NCBI GenBank assembly: GCA_963969395.1
Contig: OZ017801.1
Coordinates: forward strand, 19,039,611 to 19,103,610
DNA: 64,000 bases
Reading direction: 5' to 3'
Origin: Pseudoscleropodium purum
Lineage: Eukaryota > Streptophyta > Bryopsida > Hypnales > Brachytheciaceae
Shown: in pieces, positions 48,244 to 61,200 of the stretch
How the letters are laid out: every line of letters starts with the position of its first letter
Position numbering within the stretch: the stretch's first letter is position 1
Translations under genes and position numbers: made by a program
The notes under the pieces: generated by a model
Told to the model about the DNA's origin: nothing
Databases searched by the model: none
What the model saw: only the letters and a program-made list of their open reading frames with translations

Positions 48244-49498
48244 TGCAGTGGATATTTGGATTGAATTCTGAAGTGCTGGTGCAATTCTAAGCTTTAGTTT
48301 ATTCGCATTGAGTCTTCACCCATTCGAGCTCTCAGTTCTACGTTAGTTATGGTGCAGATCTACATTAGAGCCTTGCTTGTGAAGCTAATGTCCCCCCAGG
48401 GAGGTCTGTTGATGAATGATGAGCAACATATCTTAGTTATGCTTGCAGGATTCCTAATTTAGTTTGGAATGAAAGCTTCTTCGCAAAGGAAGCTCTCACA
48501 AGGTGATGGAGGCTGTGGAGTTCAGATTTTGTCTTCGGCAATGGTGAACTTCGAGGCAGTCAGATTTGAAATAGGTTGTCGTTGCATTGTGTATGGTATA
48601 GGAGGTCCTAAAATGGAGCGGTCGTTAAGAACCGCACATAGAGCCATGCATAAAATGAGGATTTGGTTGCTTAAACGGACTGCATTTTTTCATTTACAGA
48701 ATTGTGACTCCAAATGCTCACTTTTATGATACACAACAGTGATTTTAAAGGATAGTTATGTACACTTCAAGAATTAGGAATGTACTCTTCTAATGTGCAA
48801 TTCAAATCTGAAATAAAAATAGATTGCAGCTACAATAACTAAGGTAGGAGGTAAACTCTTACCTTGTTCCATTTAAGAAACTCAGTGCATGCATTCTGGA
48901 GCTCTGCTGGTCTCTTTTGGGACTGCTCTGCTCTTTTCAGAGCTTCATGTCAATTCATCCTTGCTGAGGTCTATGACCAGAAAAAGCCACCTACGCACTA
49001 TTTGCTTTGAAAAATCATAACTAATTCATTTTAAGTCGGAAAATGACAATTTCAATTGCTATTCATTTCTATTCCACTTGTCTATCTACCCAAAAAATTA
49101 AAAATTAAAAATCACTGGTCAGATCCTCTGCTCTTCAGACCTGATTTTCTCCTTAAATGCTCCATTTCAGGACCTCCTACCATAGTTACGGATGGATCGA
49201 GAGTTGTGCGAACTTGCGTTGTGTTGTTTTCGAGGGGAATTTCGGAGATTTTCATGAACTCGCTTTCCACTTGCGATTTAAAAAAGGAATTAGGTGTGCC
49301 CGTCGTTGCTTCAGGAGATCATATGGTCTGCTGGTAGTTGCCAATTGACGCAGTATCTTTTTTGTTGAATTCTGCGAATAACTTGTTGTACTGTAAGAGG
49401 AGATAATGATTTATAGCAATAGTGCTTGATTACGAATTGTGAAGGGAATTGTACTCAAGCTTAGGCTAGCTGATGCGATTTTAAGGTTTTGATTCGCC
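48244..49498. other. Upstream region of the 49.5 kb gene, no other gene seen
   Basis: Base composition becomes more balanced towards the gene. Open frames of 60-90 codons at 48469-48729 and 49056-49348 have no conserved motif; they may be leader sequence. Confidence 0.4.
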
Positions 49499-50855
49499 AT
49501 GGAGCCTCTTCCTGATCTCCATCCTGTAATTCTCAAGTCCATTTCGTCGCCTCCGTTCGAATATTCTGAGAAGGGAATCACATTCAGGGGCCATGTTGGA
49601 GAATCCATTGCTGACCTGAAGTGTTGGCTCTTACCTACGAGGAAGAACGCTCAACCGCTGGGCAAGACCAAAGACTGGTGGATGGCTGAGTTGCTTCTGC
49701 ACGGCATTCCCGTCAAAGATAGGATGCTCAAAGCGGACCTGATGGATATTCTTAAAGCTGCGGTCAGAGGAGGGTTGAACGGTCCTCCAGAGGACATTCT
49801 CCAGCTGGAGAAAAATCTGGAGCGGAAGTTTCTATTAGAGAATGCGGAGGCGAGGGACAAGGAATACGGAACCCTAAATGAGGGGGAACGAGCTGCGAAG
49901 TACAGCGAACGTATCTGAGGGAGAAATTCTTCAATGGCACCAACGATGAGAACGTGATTGTTCGTCACTTGCATGAAGAGGGGTACGCAACGGAAGTGCA
50001 TGCCGTGGCCAGAAAGCTGGGCTTGCACTCTGAAGACACTTTCGCGTCTCGTCGTAGGAAACTGCTCATTGTTGGGAAGGACAAAGCTAATGTTCGTAAG
50101 GAAGTTTTGATTTGGGAACAGGAATTTGATGAGTGGAATGAGAAAAGGGAAGCTGCGAAGCGACGGCAACGATGTGAGATCAGGAAGGTAAAGCAAATGT
50201 GGCGCCAGAAATATGAGGCCGTTGGAGTGGGAAGCTTTGAAGACGTTGTAGGGGAGTGGGCGATTGAATGCCCCGCAATCTATAAACACTACGAGCAGAG
50301 GTACCGAAAACATGATTACCGAAGCATGTCGATTACTTCGACCATGTTCCTGAAGAGGAGGATGACAGTTACGAGGATGAAGGAGAAAGCGACTCCGATG
50401 AAAGTGTTGGACTCTCCGAAGGCGACTCACAGGAGGAAGCCAAAACTGAAGATAGCAATAATGAGAGTCTCCCTCAGATGCTCTGTGCCAATTTTGACTT
50501 CGGCGTTTTGACTGGAGTGCTTGGCTCAAGTGATGGTCTCCCTGCTTCGTCTTCATCTTTTCCTACACCGTGGGTGCCGTTCTCTTGGCGATATCGAGAA
50601 TCCTTCCACGAGGAAGCCTATATCCAGTACGAGAACGAGACCGGATACTTGAAATTCGTGAGCGAGAAACGCTTGAAGGGCGTCATAGAAGGATTGCCGT
50701 TTGTTGGACGTAAAGTCAACAATGTGCCAGCGAATCAGACAGATATGTGGGAGAGCTACAGTCGCGAGCAATACGAATTTGAGAGTGTCCGTAGATGGGG
50801 TCGTTGGCCTTGCCGTCGACAGGTCGACAGGTTTAGGAATCTCAACTGTGGATAA
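49499..50855 (+). CDS. Unrecognised plant protein, charged, reading frame broken twice
   Basis: The start MEPLPDLHPVILKSISSPPF follows CGCC before ATG. Frame one (49499 to about 49911) includes KTKDWWMAELLLHGIPVKD, KADLMDILKAAVRGGL and GPPEDILQLEKNLERKF. Frame two (about 49912-50315) has YLREKFFNGTNDENVIVRHL and WEQEFDEWNEKREAAKRRQR. Frame three (about 50325-50855) has HVDYFDHVPEEEDDSYEDEG, SWRYRESFHEEAYIQYENET and VSEKRLKGVIEGLPFVG. Each switch is explained by one missing base, and protein-like composition continues across both. The W-W, L-H-G and K-A-D-L segment faintly recalls a SAP-type helix-extended-helix fold, which would suggest nucleic-acid binding. The middle is likely helical and basic, followed by an acidic D/E/S stretch. 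I do not recognise the family. The sequence may continue in another frame after about 50790. Confidence 0.6.
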
Positions 50856-53168
50856 ATTTGGGTTGGGATGTCGGTGGATGCATGTATATAATCCTGCTAC
50901 TTTCAGTCCAGCATGGCGTGTTAATTCACATGGTTCTAATTAAACTATGATCGGAATGAATTTTACACATTTGATATCTTACTTGATTGCAACTCAGTAA
51001 TTCAAGCACTTGCGATTCATTAAACATTTATCTCTCCAAGAGCAAAACAACGGAGAGCACACTGTCAAGCTCATAAGCTAGCTACAATTCTAGTTCTACA
51101 TAGTTTGCACTGTGGATCATCATACAACGTGATGCTTACTTACAAGAGATCACATCAATCATACTTCATATCCGCAGGTAAGTAGTTTTCTTAACTACTG
51201 TGAGTTCTAGCTCTTCCCATTGATGTGCTTGTAGACTTGCGAGGGTCTATTTTCAATTAATTTATTAAAAATGTGAGTGTCTTTCAGTAGCTTCAATTGT
51301 GCCGGTTTCTTAGTTGAAGTGGTCTATGTTAACGATAGCGTTCACAGATAATGTGGATATCGTCCTCAATTTGGGAATTCATTCCATGTGTAGGTTGAAT
51401 TCAGGATTTAACTTATCCAACTGGATTTCAAAATCAGCTTTAGAGTGTTGACTATGAATCTTTCACTTGTGAAATTAATATTCAACCAGGAGCTCCATTG
51501 TTGATCCTGCATCGATTGGGCTAAGCTAGCTGAAAGTCCATTGAATATATCTATTCTCAGGGGATGACTTTGGAGGGAAAGGTTGAGGCCTGATTGAGGG
51601 TATTCCATCCGATTTTCTCTTTAGATCGTAAACGTGATCATGCACTGGATTGTTAGAATGTAAGCAGGTTCTCCTTGGCCTTGAATGTCTGCTAGCACGG
51701 GATCCATGGCTAGTCTGGAGATTGGATCGCCTCAAGCCAAGGTCGTACTTATGAACTATTGAAGTATTAACTGGTTGTTTACTTCCAACCACGAGAACCC
51801 ATTTCAGTTGAAGTAAATGTATAAATCATTGCCGTGCAAAATCAATGTAGAAAATAAAAGAGTAACAAAGTTTGGTGTAAATTTCCTCCCTCTATTGCCT
51901 CCCATTCAGATTGATTCTTATTCTCCCTTGTTTTACAGTTCATCTCCGACAGTTGTACAGAAAATAAAGAGAACAAAGTCTATGCCAAGTTGGAGGTAGC
52001 AAGCATCTACCATATACAGGAAAATTATCAGAGCACTTCCGAAATATATTTAGTTTGTGTCAAATTGAAGTTTGGAAGTATGTACCATAGGGTTTACTGT
52101 ATATGTTTTTATTATCAATAGAGTTCAGAAGTGGTTGAGTAGATTGGATAGGATAGTGACCACAGTCTAATTTATGCCAAGTTGGAGTTTGGATTTAGGA
52201 AGTTTCTGCTGTGACTTAGATCATAAATGGATCAATGTGATTTTATTGGATAGGTAGACACTGAGTCATCGACTCGTCGACAGTTCCAGCGCTTTCCGCA
52301 GATCCTTCTTTAGGTAAAATCTCTTTCTCAAGTAAAATTTATTGGCACGATTGGAAATCTCAAAGTACTGAGTACTGCAATGTAGATTTCCTCTGTCGGT
52401 AAGTAGATCTTTAAGTATATAATCTACAACTGGGGCAGGTTCTTGAGTGTTATGTGTGTCACTGTGTATGTGACCCCTGTCGTAGGTGCCGTTGTTGACT
52501 TGGGGGTTCTGCAACTCATTTTTCCATTCTTTGTAATTGAAATTTTCGTTTTAATTTGTTCCAAACAATCGAATACACCCCCCGTCTAATCTGGCCAATT
52601 TGTTTGTCTTAAACCGTGTTAGGTTGAATGATTGATCATGACGCTCAGATATACCGGTTAAAAAATTTCTAAGTTGTGACTAAAAAGATCGTCTGACAAA
52701 AATACACGTGCTAAGGAATCCTACTGTAGAGGACGCCTCCCCAACAATTTGAAGGAAACTCCGCGTGCAAAGGTACGCAAAGGTACATGTGGAGTACAGT
52801 ACAGTCTGTACTGGCAAAGTATAAGCTTTAACTTCTGCGTCGTGGTCGTAACAGATTCAGACAGATCAGCTGGGAGTGCCTAAACCTGCTCTTCCGGGAA
52901 CTAGATTCTTGCTGCCAAGGTGTTGGAGTGTCACAAGAATTCCGTTACACAGATTTTTGTTGATCGGGTGAGTTCTCTCGGAAAGTTTAGATGCATCATT
53001 CTGCTTCAGTTCTTCTGACTTTGAATTCGAACAATTTGATGGACTTTGATGGTCTGATCACTCTGATGGTCGATCGCATGGATAAAACTTCTATCCCTCG
53101 TATCCCTCCATGAGCTCAAATGTCAAGATTGATGAATAGAGCTGTCTTGTACAGATTTATAGTAAACC
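50856..53168. other. Intergenic between the two disrupted genes, no gene seen
   Basis: No recognisable protein. 52.7-53.17 kb is presumed leader and promoter of the metacaspase. Confidence 0.45.
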
Positions 53169-55706
53169 ATGGCGAAGAGAGCACTGCTTGTGGGTTGCAA
53201 CTACCCTGATACCGAATCAGAGCTCAAAGGTTGTGTCAACGATGTCGCGGCCATGCGCACCATACTGGCCAGTCGTTTCGGATTTGATGAGGCCGACATT
53301 GTGGTCCTTGTGGACACCGATGAGAATGCCGAGCAGCCTACTCATGCCCAACATTTTGTCCAAATTGCCAGGCCTGATTTCAGGTGCTGAGCCGGGAGAC
53401 ATTCTGGTGTTCCATTTCAGTGGCCATGGAACACGGGTGAGGGATGCCAACCTAAATCTACTTCTTGCTCTAATTTCCTTTGGATCAACCCCTTCATGTT
53501 TCAAGATCTGCGTTTTTACTTTGTTTTTGTAAGGCATAGACCCATAAGTACAAACCCATATACGATGAGTAACATGAAAATTGGTGCCCATGGTGATGGC
53601 TTACACCGCGGCACTGGCGCGGTTTTGAGTTGTCCGAGCGAAACCTTAGTTTGCGCAGCTGACCGACAAATCAATCCACTTGGTCAACGCTGAGGTTTTC
53701 AGTTGGGTCACTCGTAGCCAGTCTAATGTAAGCAGTTGTTATTTTGATTCTCTGAGCTCTGGGCAATAGAAAGTCCTAGTTTTCCAAGCTTGGAGCACTT
53801 CAATGTCACATTTCTGGCGCTCTGAAATTCGCTTTAGTAATGAATACTACCAGTTTTTGATTCACCTTGCACAGTTTCGTGAAGAGATTTTAGAACTGAC
53901 GGTTCAGTTCATTGATCTTGAATCTTGGTATTTCTTTGTCAGATCCCAGCCGAGGCGGCGACGAAGATAACACAGGGTATGATGAGGCGATCGTGCCTAC
54001 CGACTCGAATATTCTTACAGGTCGATCATCTTCTTTGAGCTCTATCGTGTCATTGACACCTGTACTTGTTATCTGACGATTTTAGACGCCTAGATCATGA
54101 CAGTTTATATTCAAGAAAGGTCACCAGGCTAACTGGTTTGTAGCCGACCCTTTCCTTCGCTCATTTTTCTAGCCCTTGAGATCTTACAGATGACGACTTT
54201 CGCGACTTTCGTGAAGCAGATACCGGAAGGGGTTAAGTTCACTTTCATGTCAGATTCCTGTCACAGTGGAGGACTCATTGACGAAACGAAGGAACAGATT
54301 GGCGATGCTGAAGAAAAGTATGAGCAAGAGCAATCATCAGTATCCGAAGGGGCGGCCAAGGAAATGTCGGCGGAAGTGCTGGCTCTAAGGCTCAGCGAGC
54401 GCTCAGGGCATCCAGTGGAAGTTGGCAACATCCGTACCACGTTTTTTGATATTTTTGGTGAGGACGCCAGTCTCACTGTGAAGATGTTTGAAAATCTCGT
54501 GCTTCGCCAGATCAATGAGGTGAATTTTTCACACCCATTTCATAACTCTCGATTCCTCATGTCACTATTGAAACATATTCGATCTTGCTGAAAGAGACGT
54601 CAAATAACTACTGCCCCAGAGGTTGAAATATCTCGTCGTTTGCTATATTAGTTTTCTAATGTTTTATCAACCGGGATATTTGAGACTTGTCTTACAGTGT
54701 GTGTGCGTTATATAGTCAAATATAGTGGGAATGCTATACTATCATTAGAAATTGAGAACCTCATATATTGGTCAAACAGGCAAATTTGAATGAAATTGAC
54801 CCAGAATCTATCCTCCAACTGAAATCCAGAGCTAGACATTTACTTCTTGTAAGATCTCTAAGCGTTTGATCGTCGCAATTTTGGTGCTACAAAGTACGTC
54901 ATTGTGACAAGCATATAGCAGTGTTACATAGGCCTGTGCATTCAAAGATGCTATTCTACTAGCGGTGTGCTGACCACCAGTTGCAAGAAGCTTGAAGTGC
55001 TCGTGTGCATATGCCCATTTGACATTATGTTGATGCTTGTGACTCCACCTTTGCACTTCCAACCTCATAGCTTGACTGCTAAAATCTGATGAATCCCTTG
55101 GCAAAATGGGCACGTTGATGTTCACAGATATGTGGCCCATATGAAGCAAGGGCAACAATTCCTTCATCCAAAACTGTGTCAAATTCTTCCTTGTAACAAA
55201 GGATTATTACCGGTACATTTCATATGGTGGTCGTGTATATTTTCTGAGGTTCCTCTAACTCGGTGTTCTGTTAACTAACAGGAAGAAGACGACTCGGAGC
55301 TGGCGGGAAAAGTTTCTGCCCTGGCTGTCGAGTTTCTGCGGTCGAAGATTGCAGTTGACCCAGACACCGACTTAATTGGCCCCAACTCGAAGCGTCGGGG
55401 TTTATCGAACACGTTCGCAAAGGACTGCGGTGGAGGCCGAGGATGTGGGCATCCTACTAAGTGGTTGTCAATCCCACGAACTCTCTTCAGATATGAATCC
55501 CACCGGTGATCCCGCAGATGCCTACGGAACTTTCAGGAAAGCAATTGAAACGGTTCTGAATCAATCGGAGACGCCCCTCACCAATCGGGAGATGATTCTT
55601 GAGGTGCGCAAATGGCTCCAATCGCAAGGGATGACGCAGAATCCGTGCCTCTACTCCAGATGCCGTTTTCATATGTGACCAAGTTAGTATTGATGGGGAA
55701 TATTGA
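53169..55706 (+). CDS. Type II metacaspase, four exons, frame disrupted by about five single-base indels
   Basis: Exons are 53169-53436, 53943-54020, 54190-54519 and 55282-55706, all bounded by GT-AG. The N-terminus MAKRALLVGCNYPDTESELK and GCVNDVAAM are typical of type II plant metacaspases. The catalytic histidine lies in FHFSGHGTR at the end of exon 1 and the catalytic cysteine in MSDSCHSGGLIDETKEQIG in exon 3. A calcium-binding-type acidic segment GDEDNTGYDEAIVPTD sits in exon 2. Exon 4 has DVGILLSGCQ and GDPADAYG, then DAVFICDQ near the stop. Frame switches are needed at about 53347 (one extra C), 53955 (one base missing), 54208 (one extra T), 55420 and 55657. No nonsense substitution is seen. 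Family members are calcium-dependent lysine/arginine-specific cysteine proteases in cell death and wound signalling. The linker between p20 and p10 appears shorter than usual. Confidence 0.85.
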
Positions 55707-58300
55707 GAGTTTGGGTTCTCCGTGCATGTAGCACGGTGGTGTCGTGACTAGGACCGCGCAATAAAAAAGGCAACCAGATGGCAGAGTCTTCATCACTATT
55801 GCTCTGTTATCACAACGTATCTTTGACTCTTGATTTTAAAATTTAAAGTTTTTTCTGCATACAATGAAACGATTTATTCCAAAGGCCAAAAAAGAGAATT
55901 AAGGTTTCGATTTCTTCAACGATGTGCGATTCGTGCTACACGGTAGAAAAGGTGTGACGATGTAAAGTCAGTTAGTCCGAGATCCGGCGCATGCCTTTTT
56001 CACCGATTGATTTTCTCTTCTCTCCTTTGTTCATGCACTGTGCAAACAAACTCTCGGTGAATCTGCACATGAGATTCTTGTTGATGCGTCCGGACACAAT
56101 TCCTCTTACCCTGCTTGCGTATGTGTTTGTATAGTGTTCCTTGTCTTTATTAGTTTAGTTTGCGCTTACAGGTTGACATAGATTCCAGGACATACATTCT
56201 AGATGGGCCGTCCATTGCACGAGATCAAACTTTGCTTTGATCTTGACAACAGAAATTTCTTGTATATCGACAAAGGACATATATATGTACTAAGCGTTGT
56301 TGTGTTCATTGTGATGGCTTATGACAACAATTAATGTAAGCCTGGAAACCTAGAGAGTGCTAACTTAGTTCTATACTTCAGCGACAAATTTGTGTGCTCA
56401 CTGCTCCGAAAAGCAACCAACCCACTGAACAACTGCAAATTTTTGGCATCCATCAGATGTTGGGAATTTCCTCGGTCAGCGCACCACAAAATAATTAAAT
56501 TTTTTTTTTTAAGAGCCTGCCTGAAACTGAAGTACGCAGAGGATCTGACATCCTGGTTCTGCCTACGTCTTGTAGATTGTGGGACCTTGCGAACATTGAT
56601 ACTACGGCACTCTGGTGCTCTCATTCAGAGTTTCAGACGGATGCCGCCACAGGATGCCGCCCCAGGTGCCAGGAACTGGCACAATTTTAGCAGTGTATTT
56701 ATGAATAGGTTAATGCTCCCCCTATCCCAAAATGATTTTCTTCTTGGTTTGTGGGCCTCATATGGTCCTGTCATGTGAGCTAGGCAGGCAAAACAAGCTC
56801 TAAAAGACAAGAAGTGAACACAGATTGTCTTGCCGGCCTTTGTGAATGGAAAAGAAGGATTTCATGCTTCCTTGAAATCGGTGAACAACCCCATTGGTGG
56901 AGATTGGTGTATGTAGAAGGGAATCATTATGTGTGCTTCAGGGTTTCTTTTTCTGGCGATTTATTGCTAGATTGTCAGTCCTATAAGCCACTCTGCCTAG
57001 CTCCCTTCCAAAATTCACCTTTGGTGGGAGGGGCATGTAGGCCTTTATTGTAGCGCTACAGTTCCAAAAAAGAAACGTTGGTATGCTCTTCTTACTTGAT
57101 CTCTTCCCACCCACCGGGTCCACATGACAATGCAATTGCAAATTGAAACTATTGTAGCCCCCCCTGCCAACTTTGTCTACCTAGTTTACATGGCAGGAGA
57201 CCCTTGACCCCTCATGTAGGCTAGAACCACAATGTGATCTATTGTTTCTATATTCCTTCATTGCAACGTTGAATACAAGAAAAAAAATTCATAATCCTCC
57301 ACTTATTAAAAAATTATCCAAATTTTACAACATGCTCTCCTATCCTTCATGTAAGGCTACAAAAAATAAGCCCCATACGATATGCTATGCTACAATAAAT
57401 GCCACTTGTATTTTTAGGTCTTCTCTATATAGTCACTATATGAATAGGGATAACCTCCTTTAGAGGTTAGCTTTCTATTCCAAAATAATCTTTTTGTTGC
57501 ACTTTATGATGTTGCAAATTAGTCAAATTTGGCTTTCAATTGCTAGGTGGGACCAACAAAACAACTCCAAGTTAGTTGAAAGACAAACGAAATTATTTAA
57601 GAGGATCCATCAACACAATTTGTTTTTATTTTTTGCATCTCTTTGAGTGTTGCCCAATTAAAAGAAATGAAGTTCTAGGAGGCAAAACAAAAGTCCATAT
57701 ATGGTCTTGGGCCCATAATAATTACCCGCAAAATGACGACCTTACATTCAACAATTAAGTGCCCATTAGTGCTCCTTGAAATGCCACTTTCTTGTATTCT
57801 AAAACTACACTTTGAAAAGGGCTCTAAAACTCAAAAAATTTAGGATGATAGGATTGAACTACACTCTACTTACAACACAAAATGGATTTAGAAAATGTTA
57901 TTTCTAGCCTTCTTCTTAAACATTTTGTCCAATAGGAAGATCATTTGGAGACAGAGGGAGTAGGGGTTAGTTCAAAATTTAATTGTGTGTCTTCTATAAT
58001 TCTTGAATTCTTGAATGATCGAGAGCCTCCTTTGTAGACAATTGAAGGTTTGAATATGTTCCTAGGATCTCAATTCTTAACATGATTTTTGAGACTTTTT
58101 TGAAGATAGAAAAGAACATTTTGGAAAAATCCATAGAGGATTAACAAAATATGTATTATGGAAAAACACAATGGATTAACTACCTTTACAAAAATAAGAA
58201 ATGCAACATAGAAATATTCTCTAACAATAGCACTCTCAAAAAAAATAATGTCCACATCAAAAACTTTGGCATAGCATTCCCAATAGAACACAGCTAATTA
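55707..58300. other. Intergenic, no gene recognised
   Basis: 55.7-56.3 kb is the likely 3' end of the metacaspase transcript. Open frames of 60-130 codons up to 57.1 kb carry no conserved motifs, and AT-rich sequence follows. Confidence 0.4.
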
Positions 58301-61200
58301 GAAACAAGTATGAAAGCTAATTAGAAACTCAACCAAAGACAATAATAAATATATCACATGCAATATATTATAGCCAAATTTTATTTAACCACCCATACCA
58401 ATGTCAACAAACTTGCTCACAATCCTACATGGCCCTAAAATACAAAAAAAAATACCACCACAACAAGCAATAATGAATAATTCACATAAGAATTATCTTG
58501 TTACACCCAAACATCTACACAAATAACAAACTCACCCTAGAGACTTTATTAATATTGAATATAAAACCTTGCATAGAATAAAATATGCATAATATCATTT
58601 TTCAACACTTCCACCAATTACATCATCAAGATTCATGATGCATAGATCCATATACATCCATCTTACATACATATGTCTACTAATAAATGCAATTCTAATA
58701 AAGACATTTACAAAATACACAATTCATATAAAGTCATAAACCACGAAATTGTTTAACAATTTTAGTCAATATATACATACAATACCCAATACTTAAATAT
58801 CATGGCCATACATTCTTTCAAAAAAAATAAAATGGATACAAAATGAAAAATTCCAAAATGGAAGTGGTACATTTATATCAAAGATACCTTGTAAGAAACA
58901 CAACATATGACAAAAGCACCAAAATCCAATATCATATAGACACAAATTTACTCTAATATATAATAAAAAAATTCACATAGAACACTTCCACTTCTCATCA
59001 CCTATAATATGTCTAATACAAATAAAAACATACAACTTGCCATACTTTTGAGATTATATCTTTGTATACAAAGACCTACATTCATCCAAAATGAACTAAA
59101 ACAAGTTTAATCTATATACTCACCTATGAAGATATAGAATAAACAATTCATTAGGCTAGACTAGCTTCAAAAAAAGATACCTCAATTACAATCATAATCA
59201 TAATACTAAATAAAGATTAGTATACCAATAAAAATCTACAAAAAAATATGTATTCATATACACATACTACTATAGCATACTTCCTATTAGATATTGATGA
59301 TCAAATTCAAAACACCCTAAAAACACAAAATACAAAACACCCCTAAATACAAAATACAAGTACATAACAAAATTCTTGGCAATATAAATACTTCATAGGT
59401 ATCACAACCAACATAATACAAATTCATTTAACCTCCAAAAAGAACTTAAATCATAAATCTACACTCACCTAAATATTCAAAATATACACTCAAAAGTCTA
59501 AAAGTGACAAAAACAAACCTACATCCATCTCAAAAAATGGAATGAAGCCATAGTACCTTACAATACAAACTTACACAAATATATACATCACTGTATATAC
59601 CAACTACATTAAACACAACATTAAAATATAAAGCAAACAACTACTACACATATTGATTATACAACCCACTTGAAGAAAATAAAGACAAAAGAATAATAGG
59701 AAATACAACAAAATATGAAATTTGCAATTAAAAATATATATAAATATATTGAAAAAGACTCCCAAGACTTCAAAACATATTAAGAGCAAATCATTCTAGA
59801 AACCTTAAAAATAACTTCAAACAACACAAAAGATACATACATCTTTACAAACAGTTTCAATTCTATAGCTATACTTTATAAATATGCAATTAAAGCACCC
59901 TCTACTATAATATATAGCCCAAATAAACTAATATAAGGGAAAATCTCTAATCTATTGAACATTTAAAAAATCTAGCCTACCTAAGCAAATTCAAAAGTAC
60001 ATGTAAATATATATGGTAATAAAAAAATAGATATATCAATAGAAATAGGAGATAATAACTCCTTAGAAGAAATTACAACAATATACCAAAATGCACCTAC
60101 AAACTTGTGCTAGCTACATAGAGCCAAACTAAATATCAAAATAAACCTTAGAAAGACTCCATATGAGACCTTAAAAATATCTAGAAAAAAGATACATATA
60201 ATTAAAAACTAATTTCATAAAATACAAATATAGAAAGAAATGGATAGTTGTTGAAGAATTAGATCAATAGGTCTTGATACATCAACAAGTTTTGGGATAA
60301 TCTTGACAATATAGCTATTTGTCTAAGCATTGCAAAATATGGTCATAAACGTCAAACTTCAAGATGCTTTAATCTAATTAATGCAAGGAAAACAATAGAC
60401 AAACTACAAGAAAATATAGTACCTCCTATCTACTACCCTATTGCTACATAGATACAATATACAACTACAATTGTAGTAGACAACCAAAGTAGGACATATA
60501 CTAGTATTAAACCACTTCCATAGTAGTCCCCCTCCAACCTAACCATAAACTAATTTAATCATATAATTTATTGAATTTGTATATCACCACGACATATTTT
60601 CATTATACATCATTACACACAAAGAAATAAAATACAATATACCACTAAACAATGATAAACAATGAGGATAGAATAAAGTGCCCTTTCTAACAATCATTGT
60701 TGATGCTAGAAAAGGTATGTACTTAAGATTATATAACTACTACATAGAAACCAAAATCTAAAAAATCTAAATTAGCTCTATAAGTAAAACACTTCAAAAA
60801 TATACCCAAATGCAATAGAATACCTTGTGCACATCATCCTTACTAAATGCAAAATAGAACACTACCTGCCTTTGCCACTTATCTCCTTGTAAAAATATAC
60901 CACACATATATAAATTAACCACTCAAGGAAAAAAAGTGAAAAAAAAAATCTAGAGAGGGGCAATAACACCAAAAATAATATAAAAATAAAAGCCAAATTC
61001 AAAAAAGTAACTAGTAATTGTAAACCATATAGTTCTATATCATGAAAAAGCCCACAACTTATATAATGTAGGTCGACAAGAATCAAACCTAATCTAGCAT
61101 ATACATACAAATCTCTTACACAATTCCACACAAGTATGTCTCAACTCAATAAGGTGACTAATACCCCAAAATAAAAAGAATAAAAATTATATTAATAGAC
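58300..61200. other. Strand-asymmetric, G-poor A/C-rich stretch, no gene
   Basis: Over about 2.9 kb the plus strand is dominated by A with C clearly more common than G (many lines have about twice as many C as G). Phrases such as AAACACAAAATACAAAACAC recur. Hydrophobic open frames on the minus strand at 59604-59789 and 60862-61131 are products of this T/G-rich composition. No transposon termini were recognised. Confidence 0.55.

Noticed and set aside
49651..50556. 301-codon minus-strand frame, the longest uninterrupted frame in the window
   Set aside because: It is antisense to the 49.5-kb gene, has no recognisable motif, and arises from the codon bias of the plus-strand protein.
59604..61131. 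Hydrophobic minus-strand frames resembling membrane proteins
   Set aside because: They arise from the T/G-rich composition of the minus strand in the skewed tract; residues are only F, L, I, Y, C and V runs.
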